64,000 nt of DNA from NCBI GenBank assembly GCA_027625915.1, contig JANTQA010000036.1, positions 2,847,501-2,911,500 of the forward strand. Reading direction: 5' to 3'. Below, piece by piece: positions 9,037-21,337 of the stretch. Numbering within the stretch: the first letter of the stretch is position 1; the number at the start of each line of letters is the position of its first letter. The position numbers were made by a program, and so were the translations under genes. The stretch comes from Anaeramoeba flamelloides (taxonomy: Eukaryota > Metamonada > Anaeramoebidae). The notes beneath the pieces were generated by a model that made no database searches, was not told the origin of the DNA, and saw only the letters and a list, made by a program, of their open reading frames with translations.

Positions 9037-11760
9037 TGGGTGAACCAAGAATCCAATTTGAGAATTTTTTAAATTTGAAAAATGAAAACCTAATGAAATT
9101 TTATCCCATTTAAATTTCTAACATAAGTGTTAAAAAAATAAGCCTCAGCATAAAAAAAACAAAAAAATCTTATATGAATTTCCATAAATTACTCAAATCT
9201 AAAAGCCAAGAAATTTCTTAACCCTAAATTCCTTTTTTCAGATCAACTACAAATATGAGTAAAAAATTCAAAAATATATTCCCATTTTAAAGATAAATCT
9301 AAAATTACCAAGTAATCATTAACCAATCTAATTGGGATATTAATTAAACGTAGAAAAAATCTATCAAATTTAGATCTTCTGTAATGTGGAAATCAAAAAA
9401 AATCACAAATTCTGAAAAATTAATTAAGAAAATTAACTGAAAATTAAAATCTAATTTTGTGATTATTAAAACTTTTAATCAAAATCATTTGTAATAATTT
9501 AAAATATTTGAATGTATTTTAATTTGAAAATGGAGTTTTATTATATGAATTTAGATTAAATTAAGGAAAAACATTTTGTAAAAAAATTTTCCTCAAAGTC
9601 ACCCAATTTAAGGTGAAAATATTGAAAAAAAATATTTAAGGAAATGAGCTAAAGAAAATAAAACTCTTATTTTATGAATGTAAACATAGAGTAATTATAA
9701 TATTAGATTTTATCTCACAAATTTATCATTTATCTAAGGAATAAATAAATTATCTTTTCATTTCCAGTCATTTTCTAAATTAATTTTTCAGATTTTTAAT
9801 TTTTTTTGATTTCTACATCTACCAAAGGATCAAAATCAATAGATTTAGAATGTTTAATCAATATATCAATTAGAAGGGTTAATATTTTACTCGATAATTT
9901 CTAGATTTAATCTTTAAAATGAGAATATATTTTTGAATTTTTTACTCATATTTGGAGTTGATCTGTTTTTGAATTTTTAGTTTTTGAAATTTCAAGGTTT
10001 TTAGATTTGAGTAATTTCTGGAAATTCATTTTGAACATTTTTTTGTTTTTTTTGCTGAGGCTTGTCTCGTCAATACTGATGCTTGAGATTTAAATGGGAT
10101 AAATTTTAAATCAGGTTGTTGGTTTCCTTTTCTTTTACAAATATTAAATTTCCAAGAAATCGACTGGGGTTTTGTGAGGCCTCTTTATTTGTTTGGTGTA
10201 AATATATATTTGACGAACCAAGAATCCAAATTGAGAATTTTTTAAATTTGAAAAAAGGAAAACTGATGAAATTCTATCACATTTAAATTTCAAAGATAGT
10301 ATTGAAAAAAATAACAGGATATGAAAATCATCCCGGAAATGCTTTTTAATCGTTAATATTAGGAAAATTGTTGTTGTACTTGCTGAATAATTTCTAATAA
10401 TTTTGAATCAAACTTTTGAAATTATAACTCGTCGCTTATTAGAATGATGATTAATTAAATTACACTTGTTCAAAACAATATATTATTCAATCAATCAAAA
10501 AACAAGATAAAAATTATGATAGTACAAATTTAGTAAACCTCAATAAAACCGTATTGTATTTTTTAAAAAAAGTAGATCTACTTAGTTATCAAACAATTCA
10601 ATGATTATTCGAAATATACCCCCACTTTAATTAACTTTCGTAGGTTTATTACTGAGTTCATATAAAATTTTGTTATTTATTCAATAGGATTTGATTTCAA
10701 ATAATCGAAATTATACATCAATTTTCCTAATATTAACAATTAAAAATCTTATCAGGGATTATTTTCATTCCTTGCATTTTTTTCAATACTATACCATTCA
10801 AGTTCTCCTTGAAATCACGCGAAATGAAAAAGTGATTTGAAAAAAAAAAAAAGAAAGTATACCAAAGCAGTAAAAGGAACAATTAACGATAATGTGACTT
10901 ACGATATTTGTGTCGTGGATCTTCTTTGGAAAATATAAAAACAAAATCATAAAAAAGATTAAATTGGTTTTCATCGGATATTAGATCTTGAAATGTTGAT
11001 TTTTTCTTTTTGAGTTCCTCAACTGAGTCACACTTTAATAGCCACATACCATCACAAAATTCGTCACGAGTAAAACAACCCATCGTTTTTGATCGAAAAT
11101 ACCATGATAGAATGAGAGCTTCGATTTTTAAAGGATCAATATTGCAATCTATTAAGAATCGTTCAACATCACCAGGATTCATTATTGAATTATTTTTGTC
11201 TAATCACACAGAACCAAGAACAAATAATAGACAACAAAGAAGAAAAAGAACATTATGAAAAATATCGAAGATTAGTCCACATCAAGAATAAAAAATCTTT
11301 TTCAAAAAAAAAAACGTTACCTTGGTATTTATTAAAGAGTTTGTGGATTTTTTGTCTTGAAACTTTTGGTGTTGTATTCTCGCTTTCTTTTTGTGATCCA
11401 TATGATTTTTGTTTTTGGTGTGTATAAAAATTGTTGAGTGATTGCTGAAGATTCCAATTTGACTCTTGTAAATTTTTAACTGCTTCTTCCTTCCTATAAA
11501 TCGGAAAATGAATAAGAGTTCATAAAAGGGTTTGTTTGGTTAAGTTCCAAATAGGCTTTGGACTTTGTTTTAAGTTTTGGTTTGTTTGACAAAAAGAAAT
11601 AATTACTTGACATTTGTAAAGATCATAAAACTATTGATTTTTTCATTTTGTTGTTTTAAAGTACCACTCTAAAAGAAGAAGAAGAAACAAAAAAGAAATA
11701 GAAATAGTTTAAATTTGTGAATATTTTTTGTTTGTTTTGGAAAGGTTGATTAAATACCAT
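7784..11760 (-). CDS. DCN1/DCUN1-like cullin neddylation factor
   Basis: Spliced gene; exons 11668-11607, 11493-11321, 11199-10903 and 8007-7784 join in phase (5' sites GTAATT, GTAACG, GTAAGT). A candidate start exon is a lone ATG at 11760-11758 followed by GTATTT. The product has an N-terminal UBA domain (SFMIFTNVKKEEAVKNLQES, then NWNLQQSLNNFY). A PONY/DCN1 domain follows: DVERFLIDCNIDP, ALILSWYFRSKTMGCFTRDEF and FYDFVFIFSKED. It ends in KWCEFL, ISLDVW and YDPFEAYPVLIDEFVEWLQE (motifs quoted in pieces). The Asp-Ala-Asp cullin-binding patch at YD, EA and ID is kept. In this family the protein binds cullins and the Nedd8 E2 and promotes cullin neddylation. The last intron (8008-10902) carries at least three mobile elements. 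About 251 residues, the usual length. Confidence 0.88.
8567..8937 (-). mobile_element. MITE family M4, reversed copy in DCUN1 intron
   Basis: Reverse complement of most of 5490-5936: the right end near 8937 has the GGGGGCATC...TTTTCATCAG side and the left end near 8567 has TAAACTAAATTTCATAATAA. It lies inside the last DCUN1 intron and carries no open frame. Confidence 0.6.
8984..9033. repeat. (TA)n microsatellite, about 25 units
   Basis: Uninterrupted alternating TA within the DCUN1 intron, between two mobile elements. Shorter TA tracts lie at about 1178-1205 and 8157-8180. Confidence 0.95.
9040..10140. mobile_element. DNA element with long (about 350-400 bp) inverted arms
   Basis: The left arm (about 9060-9440) is the imperfect reverse complement of the right arm (about 9790-10140). 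Matching blocks include AAGCCTCAGC with GCTGAGGCTTG, ATATGAGTAAAAAATTCAAA with its complement near 9935, and a block near 9380 with one near 9800. The central 350 bp shows no conserved frame. One arm recurs at 12170-12640 and, weaker, at 58010-58330. A second copy of the outer edge starts at about 10217. Long-arm foldback transposon, sitting in the DCUN1 intron. Confidence 0.65.
10299..10789. mobile_element. 491-bp MITE with TA duplication
   Basis: Inverted ends about 70 bp long, GTATTGAAAAAAATAACAGG at the left and its near complement at the right, flanked by TA at 10297-10298 and 10790-10791. Blocks AATATTAGGAAAATTG and CAATTTTCCTAATATT pair exactly. This is the signature of a Tc1/mariner-mobilised non-autonomous element, again inside the DCUN1 intron. 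Confidence 0.7.
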
Positions 11761-12169
11761 CAAATTTGATACTTTTATGAAAAAAATATAATTGACAAAT
11801 TTAAAAAATGATCAAAGATTACATGAAATCATTTCTCAAAATCTCAAGACTTTGACTGATCTTTGAGTCTTTTCAAACTCACAAACACTTTTTGAAAAAT
11901 GGTAATCCTTTCAAAGAGTTTACAAAGTGTAAAAAGGGGAAAAGTTTGTAAAAGTGAACTTTTCTGTAAAATTAATAAGTTTTTTTGGCGTGAATATGTT
12001 TTCACATAAAAACTCTTATAAACATACTACAATTAGAATACTATTTAATTTGAGATCTTAACATTTTATTTACAATGATTTTATTTTATTACTCGATTTT
12101 GAAATTTAAATTGGATATTATTTCATCAGATCATTATCTTTTTTTCAATTCTTATCATCTTTTCTTTCA
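11761..12169. other. Upstream region of the DCUN1-like gene
   Basis: A/T-rich, with no supported gene. The small open frame at 12075-12257 overlaps the start of a repeat arm and has no coding character. Confidence 0.4.
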
Positions 12170-12640
12170 TTTAGGATTCTTATTTCACATAAAATGTATA
12201 TCATTAAACAGTACCAAACAAATAAAGAGGTCTCACGAAACTAGAGCTCATTTCTAGGAAATTTAATGTTTGTAAGCAAAAAGGAAACCAAAAAATTGAT
12301 GTGAAATTTTAAACCAATTTATATTTTAAGCATCAGTATTGACGAGACAAGCCTCAGCAAAAAAAACAAAAAAAAATTCGAAATGAATTTCCAGAATTTT
12401 CTCAAACCTAAAAGCCATGAAATTTCAAAAACTTAAATTTCAAAAACAGATCAACTCCGAATATGAGTAAAAAATTCAAAAATATCTTCTCCTTTTAAAG
12501 ATTAAATCTATAAATTATCAGTAAAATATTAACCCTTCTATTTGGTATATTGATTAAACATTCTAAATCTATCAATTTTTACACTTTGGTAGATGCAGAA
12601 ATTAAAACAATCCCAAATTTCAAATTAAGTATGATTTTTT
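12170..12640 (-). repeat. Solo arm of the long-inverted-repeat element
   Basis: Near-identical in order and content to the reverse complement of 9790-10200, including GACGAGACAAGCCTCAGC, TCAACTCCGAATATGAGTAA and the outer TAAAGAGGTCTCACGAAAC region that mirrors GTGAGGCCTCTTTA near 10178. No second arm follows, so this is half an element or a recombination remnant. Confidence 0.7.
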
Positions 12641-13011
12641 CGAATTTTTTGTATTCAAAAAATTTTCCCAGAATCTGAATTCTTTATGTTAATATAATTT
12701 TTTTTTGTTTCAAAAATTTTGTTGAAAGTTTGTTTTTTAAAAAATTGAATTTGCTGTTATATCACTCATACGTTAGGATACAGATTTGATAAGAATTGGA
12801 ATTGAATGTGAAATATTGAATAAATTATTAAATACATACTATGATACCAAATAAAATTTTGATGACATTATATCAAAAATTCTTAAAATTGAAATAAATA
12901 TTGGAAAACTGTTTAAATATTTAATAATAGTTCAATTGGGATTTTTTGAATATATTTATATCGTCAAAAATATTTTAAACTCTTTTTTTTTTTTTTTTCA
13001 TTTTTGATTAT

Positions 13012-13250
13012 AAGCTTAATTTCAAAAATAAGGGCAGATTTTTCATCAGAAAAAAATTAGTTTAATTGTTTTTTTATTTGAATTATAATGTATTTACTAC
13101 ATTTTTTAGAGACAATAATCAATATAGATTAATAAACAAAAATATCGTGTAATCATTGTATTTTTTACAAAGACAAATCAAAAAAGAAAAAAATAATAAT
13201 AAAAAATGTTTGCTCCTAATTTTGAAATTTGGCTTATTCTTTTTTTTTTT
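13012..13250 (+). mobile_element. MITE family M4, short copy
   Basis: About 240 bp similar throughout to 5490-5722, with ends AAGCTTAATTTCAAAAATAA and TAATTTTGAAATTTGGCTTA that are imperfect inverted copies of each other. Having two such short copies supports this as a mobile unit in its own right. Confidence 0.65.
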
Positions 13251-13679
13251 CTTTCAATCCAGATACTTAAATATTTAATTTTACTAAGGTCTTTTTGAAT
13301 TATTATTATTTTTTTTTCTCATTAGGGGATTTAGAAGTCTTTAATTTATTGAAGATAACGAAAATATTCTAAGTTTTATTACATTAATATTTCCTTTCAT
13401 AATTAAACAAAAATTTAATTCTCTTCTAAGAAGAATAATTATTTGATATATAAAAAGATTCACACAATTCAAATATAAAACGGTAAGTGTAATGAAATAA
13501 CACCTTGATGTATTATATAAAATAGCTCAAAATAAAAGTACATCTTATTGATATATTTCTGAAAAAAATAATTTCTTTTAAAACTTTTTTAAATAGTAAA
13601 AATAAATTAAAAAAAATAAAAACAATACAGTTCAAAAGATTTTTACAATTATTTTTTAATATTTTCATTCTAGATAGTT

Positions 13680-13750
13680 ATTATATATCTATATATCTCT
13701 ATAAGATATATAGATAGATGTATAGATTAATAAGATAATAAAATAATAAA
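13680..13750. repeat. Palindromic TATAGATA-type simple repeat
   Basis: A run of ATATCTATATATCTCTATA followed by its approximate complement TATATAGATAGATG forms a long A/T foldback just beyond the stop of the pseudokinase gene. It may simply be a microsatellite. Confidence 0.6.
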
Positions 13751-13780
13751 GAGTCATGATATAACTAAATATACCATGGA

Positions 13781-16700
13781 TTAAATATATTCTTTATAAA
13801 TATGTGACCAAAAATGATGAAATACGATATAATTGCAATCCAATCTTTTAATTATTACTTTACCCATATTTGTTTTAACGTTTGTTTCCACTTTAATTTC
13901 AAATTTAATTAAATGCTTTTCGAAACGACTTGAGCAAATCAAGTGGTCAAATTGCAAAGTTTGATATTTGATCTTATATTTATTAAACATATCTTTTAAT
14001 AAAATAATTAATTTTTTTTTTTTCACCATGAATCTGCTTAAATTAAAAAGTTGGACGATGGGCAAATCTTGAGGTAAATTAGGTGAAATTGGGAATTGAT
14101 GAAATTTTTCATAATTGTTCCTATAAAGATGCGACAAATCAAATGACGCACTAATTTTTGGTTTTTGGAATGCGTTTTTCGTTCTTGTATTTTGACTTTT
14201 ACTAAAAAACTTCTTTCTTCCTCTACTGTTTACTTTTTGAGGCGCATTATTTTTGGTTATATTAGAATTAAATCTATTCTTAATACGGTTTAACTGTCTG
14301 GGGCTGTATCGTTTTTGGGGGTCGACATGTTGGATCTTATTTCTTTTGATTCGATCTAATTGTAATTTTAAGATCTCAAATTTCCGTTGTTTATCTTGAT
14401 TATTGTGTTCCGTGGATAGACCACTTTTTTGAAACCCAATTTGAATCTTTTTTTTGTCTCGAAGTTTTGAGCCAATTATCTTTCTTTTTTGATTAATATT
14501 TAGAGCTAAAGAATTAACAACTTCGTTTTTCATTTCCTCTTTTTGAGAAGAATGCCCAGAGGGTTTTTTTTCAGTGGCCTTTTTATTACAATGGCAAAGA
14601 TTCCCTAATATTTTTTGAAGTTCATTTTCTTGTTCAATCTCTTGTTCTTCTAATTGTATTAATTTCTTTTCCTTTCTTTTCTTTTTGTAGCCCTTTTTTT
14701 TGGTTTTTTTCTTTACACTTTTCTTATTCTTGGTGAAAATTTCAGAATCAGTACAAGAAAATTGAGAAAAATTTAATTCACTACTTGAGTCACTAGTTGC
14801 CGTTGTATATTCATTGTCTTGCAAACATGAGCTCAGATGTGAACTTGAACTTGAATTTGATGTTTGATTTTGATTGGTTACATTTGTGATGTGTTCGGGA
14901 ATTTCTAATTTGCTTTCTTGTTTATTGTTAGTAATATGTATACTTTTTTGAATTTTTATAATCATTTTTTGAATAACCTTGCTCGATTTATTCATTTTTT
15001 CAAATTTGGATTGGTGGCAATTATTTGTACATATTTTGCAGATAATTTCCAGTTGATCATTCCCCGGCCTCATTAATTTCTTTCGATTCTGAATTAGTTG
15101 TCTGTTTTCTTGCTTAATGATACACAAAGCCTTTTTTTGACACTGTTTACACTTTTTTAATCTATACTTGTATTTGTTTAATTCCTCGTTGATCCAATCA
15201 TGTTTCCGAATTTCTTCAATTTTAAATCGATTTTGATTCTTTTGTTGTTGTGATTCTAACAGCTTTTCCATAAAAATAATTGCTTGATTCTTGAAAGAAT
15301 ATCTTTCGATTATTCTCTTAATGTCTAATTGTTTTTTAACATGTTTTATATCAGCGTTTGGCTTGCTTACAAATAATTGGAGAATCAGTTTTTTGAAAAG
15401 GTGCTCATAATTATATCCATTGTCCTTCTTTTGATCAAAGTTACCTGCCTCAAACATTTCCGAAAATTGGTTGTTTTGTATTTGTTTTGTAACTAGATTA
15501 ATTTTTAGATTTTTATTATGATCAACAAATATTGAGGTCTCATCAAGATAACTAAAATCAAAGTTATTTTTTTTGAGATATTGGAAAACTATTTTGTTAT
15601 AAAAGAATTTAAAGAATATTAATTTGAACAGTAAAGAAAAAATTAACGTTGTTATTGAAACGAAGAATAATTATATTATTATTGAAGAAGAAGTGTAAAT
15701 TCTACTCTAGATGTTTTTTTTTACTTAAATTCCTCAAAGTGAATTTTAAGAGTAAAACCAGAGATTTCACTATTATTCATGAGAACGGAATTACCAAATT
15801 ATTTTTATGGTTTAAAAGCATCCATAAAAAATTTATAAGTAAAAAAAATTAGAAAAAAATTAAAAAAAATTAACTTTGGAAAAATTTCAAAATTTGTAAA
15901 TTACAAATTATCAAAAAAAAAAAAAATTAACAAATTTAAATTAATAAAGGCTGTCTGAATCAAGAATTGACACATACTATCTCTGAAAATTAATTGTTTT
16001 TTTTTTTTTTTTAACTTTTAAAAAATCAAACAAAAGATCATATAAGGGGCATTGTTGAATTTCTTTTGATCGACTCCAATTAATTTGAAAATCCATGAAC
16101 AAATGAATTACTTTAAAAGAGGAAACATTTTATAAAAAAATACAATACAAGTATTTGTAAATAGAGTGGGATTGAATTTCGGCTGAGTTATCTTTTTCAA
16201 TTTTGAACCATTCCTTTTTTATAGGATTCTGAGTTCATAAAATTATTTTTCAATATTAAACCTTGATCTTGAAAAATTCCAAACAAATAAATAGAGATAA
16301 CAAATTTTGGTCTCTCTCTGTTGTGATTTATTTGTCAGAGAAGAATAAGTCGGAAACCAAAATGAAAAGTTTTTCCCTTTTATTTGGCAAATTGTTTCCA
16401 TTAAAAACAAAGACAAAATTAACTTTAGGAAATATAGAATTACAATCCCACAAGTTCGAAATATTCTTTAATTCAACGTTCTCTGAATTAAATTTATTTT
16501 CCAACAGAATTGAGACTTTTTCCAACATTTTTTAGTTGTGTAAAAAAAATAAATAATTAAAGAAGAAAATTGTGAACAAGATAATCTTACCGCAAATGAA
16601 TTGAATAATTAATTTTCGGATTGACTCTTCAGTTCTGCTCTCTTTTGTGGACTTTAAATATTCAAAAAAGGAAAGAGTTTGAGTATTCTCAAGAGCCAAA

Positions 16701-17160
16701 AACCAATTCTTTTCATCTTGTAAAATTTCGTAGATTGTACACAGATTGTGGTGGTTCAGAGAACAGTAGTATTTTGTTTTTTGCTTATGTACCTTTAAGT
16801 TTGGTGCAAACAATGGACGTTTTTTTGGTATATTAATGATTTTGATCTAATTTTTTTTTAAAAATTGCAAAAAAGTGGCAAAATAATAAAATAAATAAAT
16901 GAAAAATTTAGTTAGGAAGAAGAAAAAAAATCACAATAGAATTGACAAAAACACAAATTAACATGGAAAATATCTATAAATAATGGTTAATCTGTTAACT
17001 TTTTTGTTTGAAGAAAAAAAAGAAAGATCTGAAAAAACAATATTTTTACACTTGACTGTGTACTGGTATGTTGTGCTTTGAAAATTTTATAAGTTTCTTT
17101 ATTCAGCACTAATTTTTTTAGTTTATAATTTCCAATTGCTTGGTATTGAAAATTATTCAT
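13781..17160 (-). CDS. Protein-kinase-fold pseudokinase with basic, Cys-bearing tail
   Basis: Three exons, 17160-17050, 16846-16591 and 15588-13781, join in phase and give about 724 residues from ATG 17160 to TAA 13781. Residues 9-310 follow a kinase fold: IGNYKLKKLVLNKETYKIFK (beta 1-2, glycine loop lost), SSIKII (Lys39 at the usual beta-3 lysine), LNHHNLCTIYEIL, SFFEYL, RKLIIQFI. The catalytic loop HRDxKxxN is replaced by FSYLDETS (then IFVD), DFG by LVT, and no APE is seen. The end of the domain is typical: AIIFMEKLLE, then RFKIEEIRKHDWI. Residues beyond 310 are Lys/Glu rich with two CxxC clusters (KCKQCQKKALC and CKICTNNC). The fold resembles CAMK/AMPK-like kinases, where pseudokinases act as scaffolds; that role is inference. 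Confidence 0.8.
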
Positions 17161-19281
17161 AAGGTTGTTATTTTGATGGGTTGAAAAAGATAAAAAATAA
17201 AATTTTTACACAGAGAAAATTCTGTATAAATGCTCAGCATTTTCAAAAAAGGCTAGTTACATTCAAGGAAAGGTTTTAAGGTTAAAATTTTCAGATACCA
17301 AGATAACCCTTTTTTTTGTCAAAAAATTTATCCCGAGTTTAGATAAGTTGAAATAATAATAGGGAGATGAACTAGAATACCTATTTTCATAAATTCTAAT
17401 TAGATTTTTTTTTTTTAACCCACAACTAATTTATAAAACCTACTAAAAAATTAAAAAGTTTTTAAAAGAAAAAGTTAAAATTAAGTTGCAGATTGGAAGG
17501 AAAAAGTACATTGTTTCTGAAATTTTAACTTCGAAAAATTTTACAAATTTACTTGAATTAGTACAAATTTTTTGACTCTCACAAAAAATTAAAAACCTTT
17601 ATCAGAACTTTTGATTATTTTACTCTACTTTTTCAAAATAAATCAAATAGGGGATTTAAAAAGATCCCAAAACAGGGATTAAATCAATTAATTATTCCCT
17701 TTTTTTTAAATAGGAATTATTTTTTCGGTTCTTTCTTACGAATTAAACACTTTTTTCTCAAATACTGTAACATTCAGAATGTCTTCATTTCCTCTCTATG
17801 GATTCAAACTTTTTTCTATTTCTCTCTTCGAATTATTTTTCAGAACTCTTCTTCGTAAAGTTTTTCGGTATTTTTTTAAGAACTTGACTAATCAGTCTGA
17901 AAAACCAAAATAATACATGATTTTTTTTAAGCAGTTCTAGGTACAGTACCCTACTTGACTTACTACAAATATACTGATAAATTCCAATATTTTTCAATAA
18001 AAATTTGTTTTTAGAAATTGTTTAATCTTGTTTGAATAAAGTCTACTTGAGGTTTAAAAACGAACAGAACTTTGTCAGATAGATGATCTTGGATATATAC
18101 TGATAATAAAAACTTTTGAAAATTTGTCATCTGAATTAATAACAATAGGAAATTAACCAAAATTGTTTGATCTCTTTGGGAATTTATCATCGAATAATTA
18201 TAATTCGAATTTTTTGTACAATAAAATAAAATTTCGGTGATAAAAAATGTGTTCGAAATAGTAAAGTTGTGAAAAAGTTTTTAGGTAGGTGTAACAAGAT
18301 AATTTACAATTAATTTTTTCCTGTCCTTTTTACAGTTGTAAAGTATTAAATATTTTTTTTTGAAAAAATAAAGTAAAATTTCTATTTAAAGTTTTGTAAT
18401 ATTTTTTACTATAATTATTAGAAGATTAATTCCCAAAAATTCAAAAAGTAAATTAGAAGTGTTATTTTTAGAAATTTGAAGAAAACCACCTTATCCATAT
18501 ATTGAAATAAATTTTTAATTAAAGAAATATGTTGTTAACAGCAAAACTCTTATTAATGATCTCTTTGATTTGAAAAAATATTCCAAAAGAGCAATCGAAA
18601 TCAAGTCTTTTTTGTGATAAATATTGAGTCACTATTAAACAAATACTTTAACTTATTAATAAATTTTTTATAAAAAAAATTAAAACCTTTGAGAAAAAAA
18701 AATCTTTTGAGGATTTGTAACCCTTTTTTATTTTTTGCCCCAAGGTAATAGAATTATCTTTTGCACAAAGGTACAGTAAAATCCAGAAATAAAAACTTTT
18801 AGAACAGATATGAAATGAATTTTCATTTTTAAAAAAAGTTTATCGTTCCTAATTAAATTTTCAGTAAAAAGAATCTGAATCCTTTTATGTTTAGATTGTG
18901 GGATCTAATTTAGAAAAAGAAAAATTTTTAAATATAATTTTTTTTGAAGAAATATCACTTTTTGGAATTTTTGAGTGTTTGTATGAACAAAAGCATTTAA
19001 AAACTAATAATGTTTCTACAATATAAGAAAAATAAAGCAAATATTCAATTCAAAATAAGAAAAAATTAAAAATTTAATTTTTTTTACAAATACTCGAAAA
19101 AATTTCATAAAATTTAAACAATTTTGTAAATCTCTTAAAAGAGTTATAATAACAAATCTTTCTTTTTGTTATGATGCTATTTGATTGCAGTAATCATTTT
19201 TTATTGGAATTATTATTTTGAATTGGTTATTTTTGTTTCAAAATGTTTTCAAAATTTGAGGAGAGCAAAATCTGTTGATAC
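17161..19281. other. Intergenic DNA, no feature seen
   Basis: More than 2 kb of A/T-rich sequence upstream of the pseudokinase gene, without supportable exons, terminal repeats or RNA genes. Open frames are short and reflect A/T runs. Confidence 0.5.
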
Positions 19282-20320
19282 TAAACTCAATTCCAAAAAA
19301 TGGGACACAAAAAAAAAATTACATTAATAAAAATATACTCCAAAATACATGATATTTGAACATTAAAATAATAAAAGACCCGGAAATATTTAATTAATAC
19401 TATTTATATATTTTATAGTAAATTTAACATTCAATTCGAAAAATAAAAAAGAAAAAATAAAAAAAAGTGTGCCCCTATTTTTGGAACACGGTTAACAAAA
19501 AATCCATTTTTATTGAAAGAAAAATTAATAAAAACTATTAATAGATTCAGCTTGTCTTTTGATAACTAAATCTATCCTTTTAAATATAGAGTTTACTAAT
19601 TTTCTTAAGTTTCCCAACTCAAAGTATTCCATACATTAGTGAAAATTTTAAAAATTCTTCTTCGTTTTTTGGTTACAATTTTTCAGTTTAGTATCCATAA
19701 ATTCCCAATTGGATTTAAATCTTGTGGAATTGGGGGTCAAGGGTCCAGAACATTACATACCTGATTTAAGTAAGTTTGAGTTTTTTTTTTTGAGGTATGT
19801 GGACAAGCTCCATCCTTTTGGAAAATCCATTTCAACTCACTATATTCTGAATTAGCGAGTTGAATTTCCTTTGATTTTTTTTGATAATATCATTAATAAT
19901 ACATTCAGTATTCACACTTCCATTAATAATAATAAGGCCTGTTTGTAGGCCATGTGTCCTAGCACCCCATATCATGATTTTTTTTCAAAAAAATTTTTTC
20001 TCGATAAAAAAAGAAACTTTTTTCTTTTTGAGAGAAAAAAAAAAATTTTTTTTTCTGATCAGAATGAAAACTTTTAAATTTCATTTTAAAGTGATTTTGA
20101 GATTTTCGAAAAGTTTTGAAAAAAAAGAATACAAAAAAAATCAAAAAAATTATTTAAAATCAAAAATCAAAAAATAATGAAAAAAAATGATAAATAATTA
20201 ACTTTAAAATTATTTACATTGATTGTTAATATCTAATGTTTCTATTTAAGAGTCAAATATCACTTTTCTTGGAATTAAATTGATTTTGAAGGTGTGCCCC
20301 AATTTTTGGAATTGAGTTTA
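19282..20320 (-). mobile_element. Decayed Tc1/mariner transposon
   Basis: Ends TAAACTCAATTCCAAAAAAT (about 19282) and its complement ATTTTTGGAATTGAGTTTA (about 20320) form inverted repeats next to TA. On the minus strand about 19990-19650 reads like a DDE transposase C-terminus in two frames: WIFQKDGACPHTS (second Asp box) and later PQDLNPI...LW, the SPDLNPIE..W box. Several stops and frame changes make it inactive. A further internal GTGTGCCCCTATTTTTGGAA at about 19469 suggests a nested or rearranged end. Confidence 0.75.
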
Positions 20321-20470
20321 TAAATCTTTGGATTATTTCTAATTCATGAAAATTATTAAGATCGTATTTTAATTATTATTAAAAATAATCAAATTAATGA
20401 GAATTTCTTTTATTTTTAAGTTGACTTTTCTCCTTTTTAAAAAAGTGTTTTGGGAGATTTTTTAATTTAA

Positions 20471-21337
20471 CCATTGTGAAAAAAATTTGGGTCATTAAAA
20501 AAAATTGGGTCAGTCAAAAATTTGTTTTCATTTTTTAAATAGTAAATATTAGCTAAATGGTTTTTGATCAAAGTAAAATTTTATGAACAAATCTTACATT
20601 TAAGAAAAACCAAAGTCATTATCAATAATAATTTTCAAAGACAATATTATCTTGTTGCATTTTAACCCTTTGGAATTACTGTGGAACTCTAAAAACAAAA
20701 ATTTATTTTTAATTGTAAACTTTACTAAAAATGTTGTTTTTTTTTATTAGATTACATTCCAAGATCAAGTTAATCATTGTTTGGGAAGACCAAAAATTAA
20801 TAACAGTTTTAAATTAAGGTTTGTATATGGGGATTTAAAGAATTTAAATGGTTTCTGAAATCTTGATATTTCGGTATTTTGAAGTTTTGATTGTAAACAT
20901 TAGTGGAAAACAACCTCTTTCAAAAAAACAGCTTTTTGGAAGATTTTATTATTCAATTTGGTTTAAAAGGATATTTATAATTAACTGTGATAAATTTGCG
21001 TTCATTAACAATGATAAATATCTTATTAGATTAATAAATTTTAATATTTCCTATTAAATAGTTCTCTTATTTTTAGAAAAGTTTACAATAAAAAATAAAT
21101 TTTTGTTTTTTAGAGTTCCACAGTAATTCCAAAGGGTTAAAATGCAACAAGATAATATTGTCTTTGAAAATTATTATTGATAATGACTTTGGTTTTTCTT
21201 AAATGTAAGATTTGTTCATAAAATTTTACTTTGATCAAAAACCATTTAGCCAATATTTACTATTTAAAAAACGAAAACAAATTTTTGACTGACCCAATTT
21301 TTTTTAATGACCCAAATTTTTTTCACAATGGTAATTG
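20471..21337. mobile_element. Foldback element with very similar 240-bp inverted arms
   Basis: The left arm (about 20471-20710) and the right arm (about 21092-21337) are almost perfect reverse complements. Both carry TGTGAAAAAAATTTGGGTCA, CAACAAGATAATATTGTCTT (or its complement) and AATTACTGTGGAACTCT. The 380-bp centre has an unassigned open frame of 69 codons (20848-21057) preceded by a plausible splice acceptor. No clear target duplication was found. The very similar arms imply recent movement, arm conversion or constraint. Confidence 0.8.

Noticed and set aside
16328-16528. Minus-strand frame SILLENKFNSENVELKNIS as the kinase catalytic-loop exon
   Set aside because: Exon 15588 joins exon 16591 in phase and supplies the loop region and the rest of the domain; this frame would duplicate it and ends in a stop.
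20848-21057. 69-codon frame inside the foldback element as a transposase
   Set aside because: Too short, and no catalytic or helix-turn-helix motif is visible; kept only as an unassigned frame within the element.
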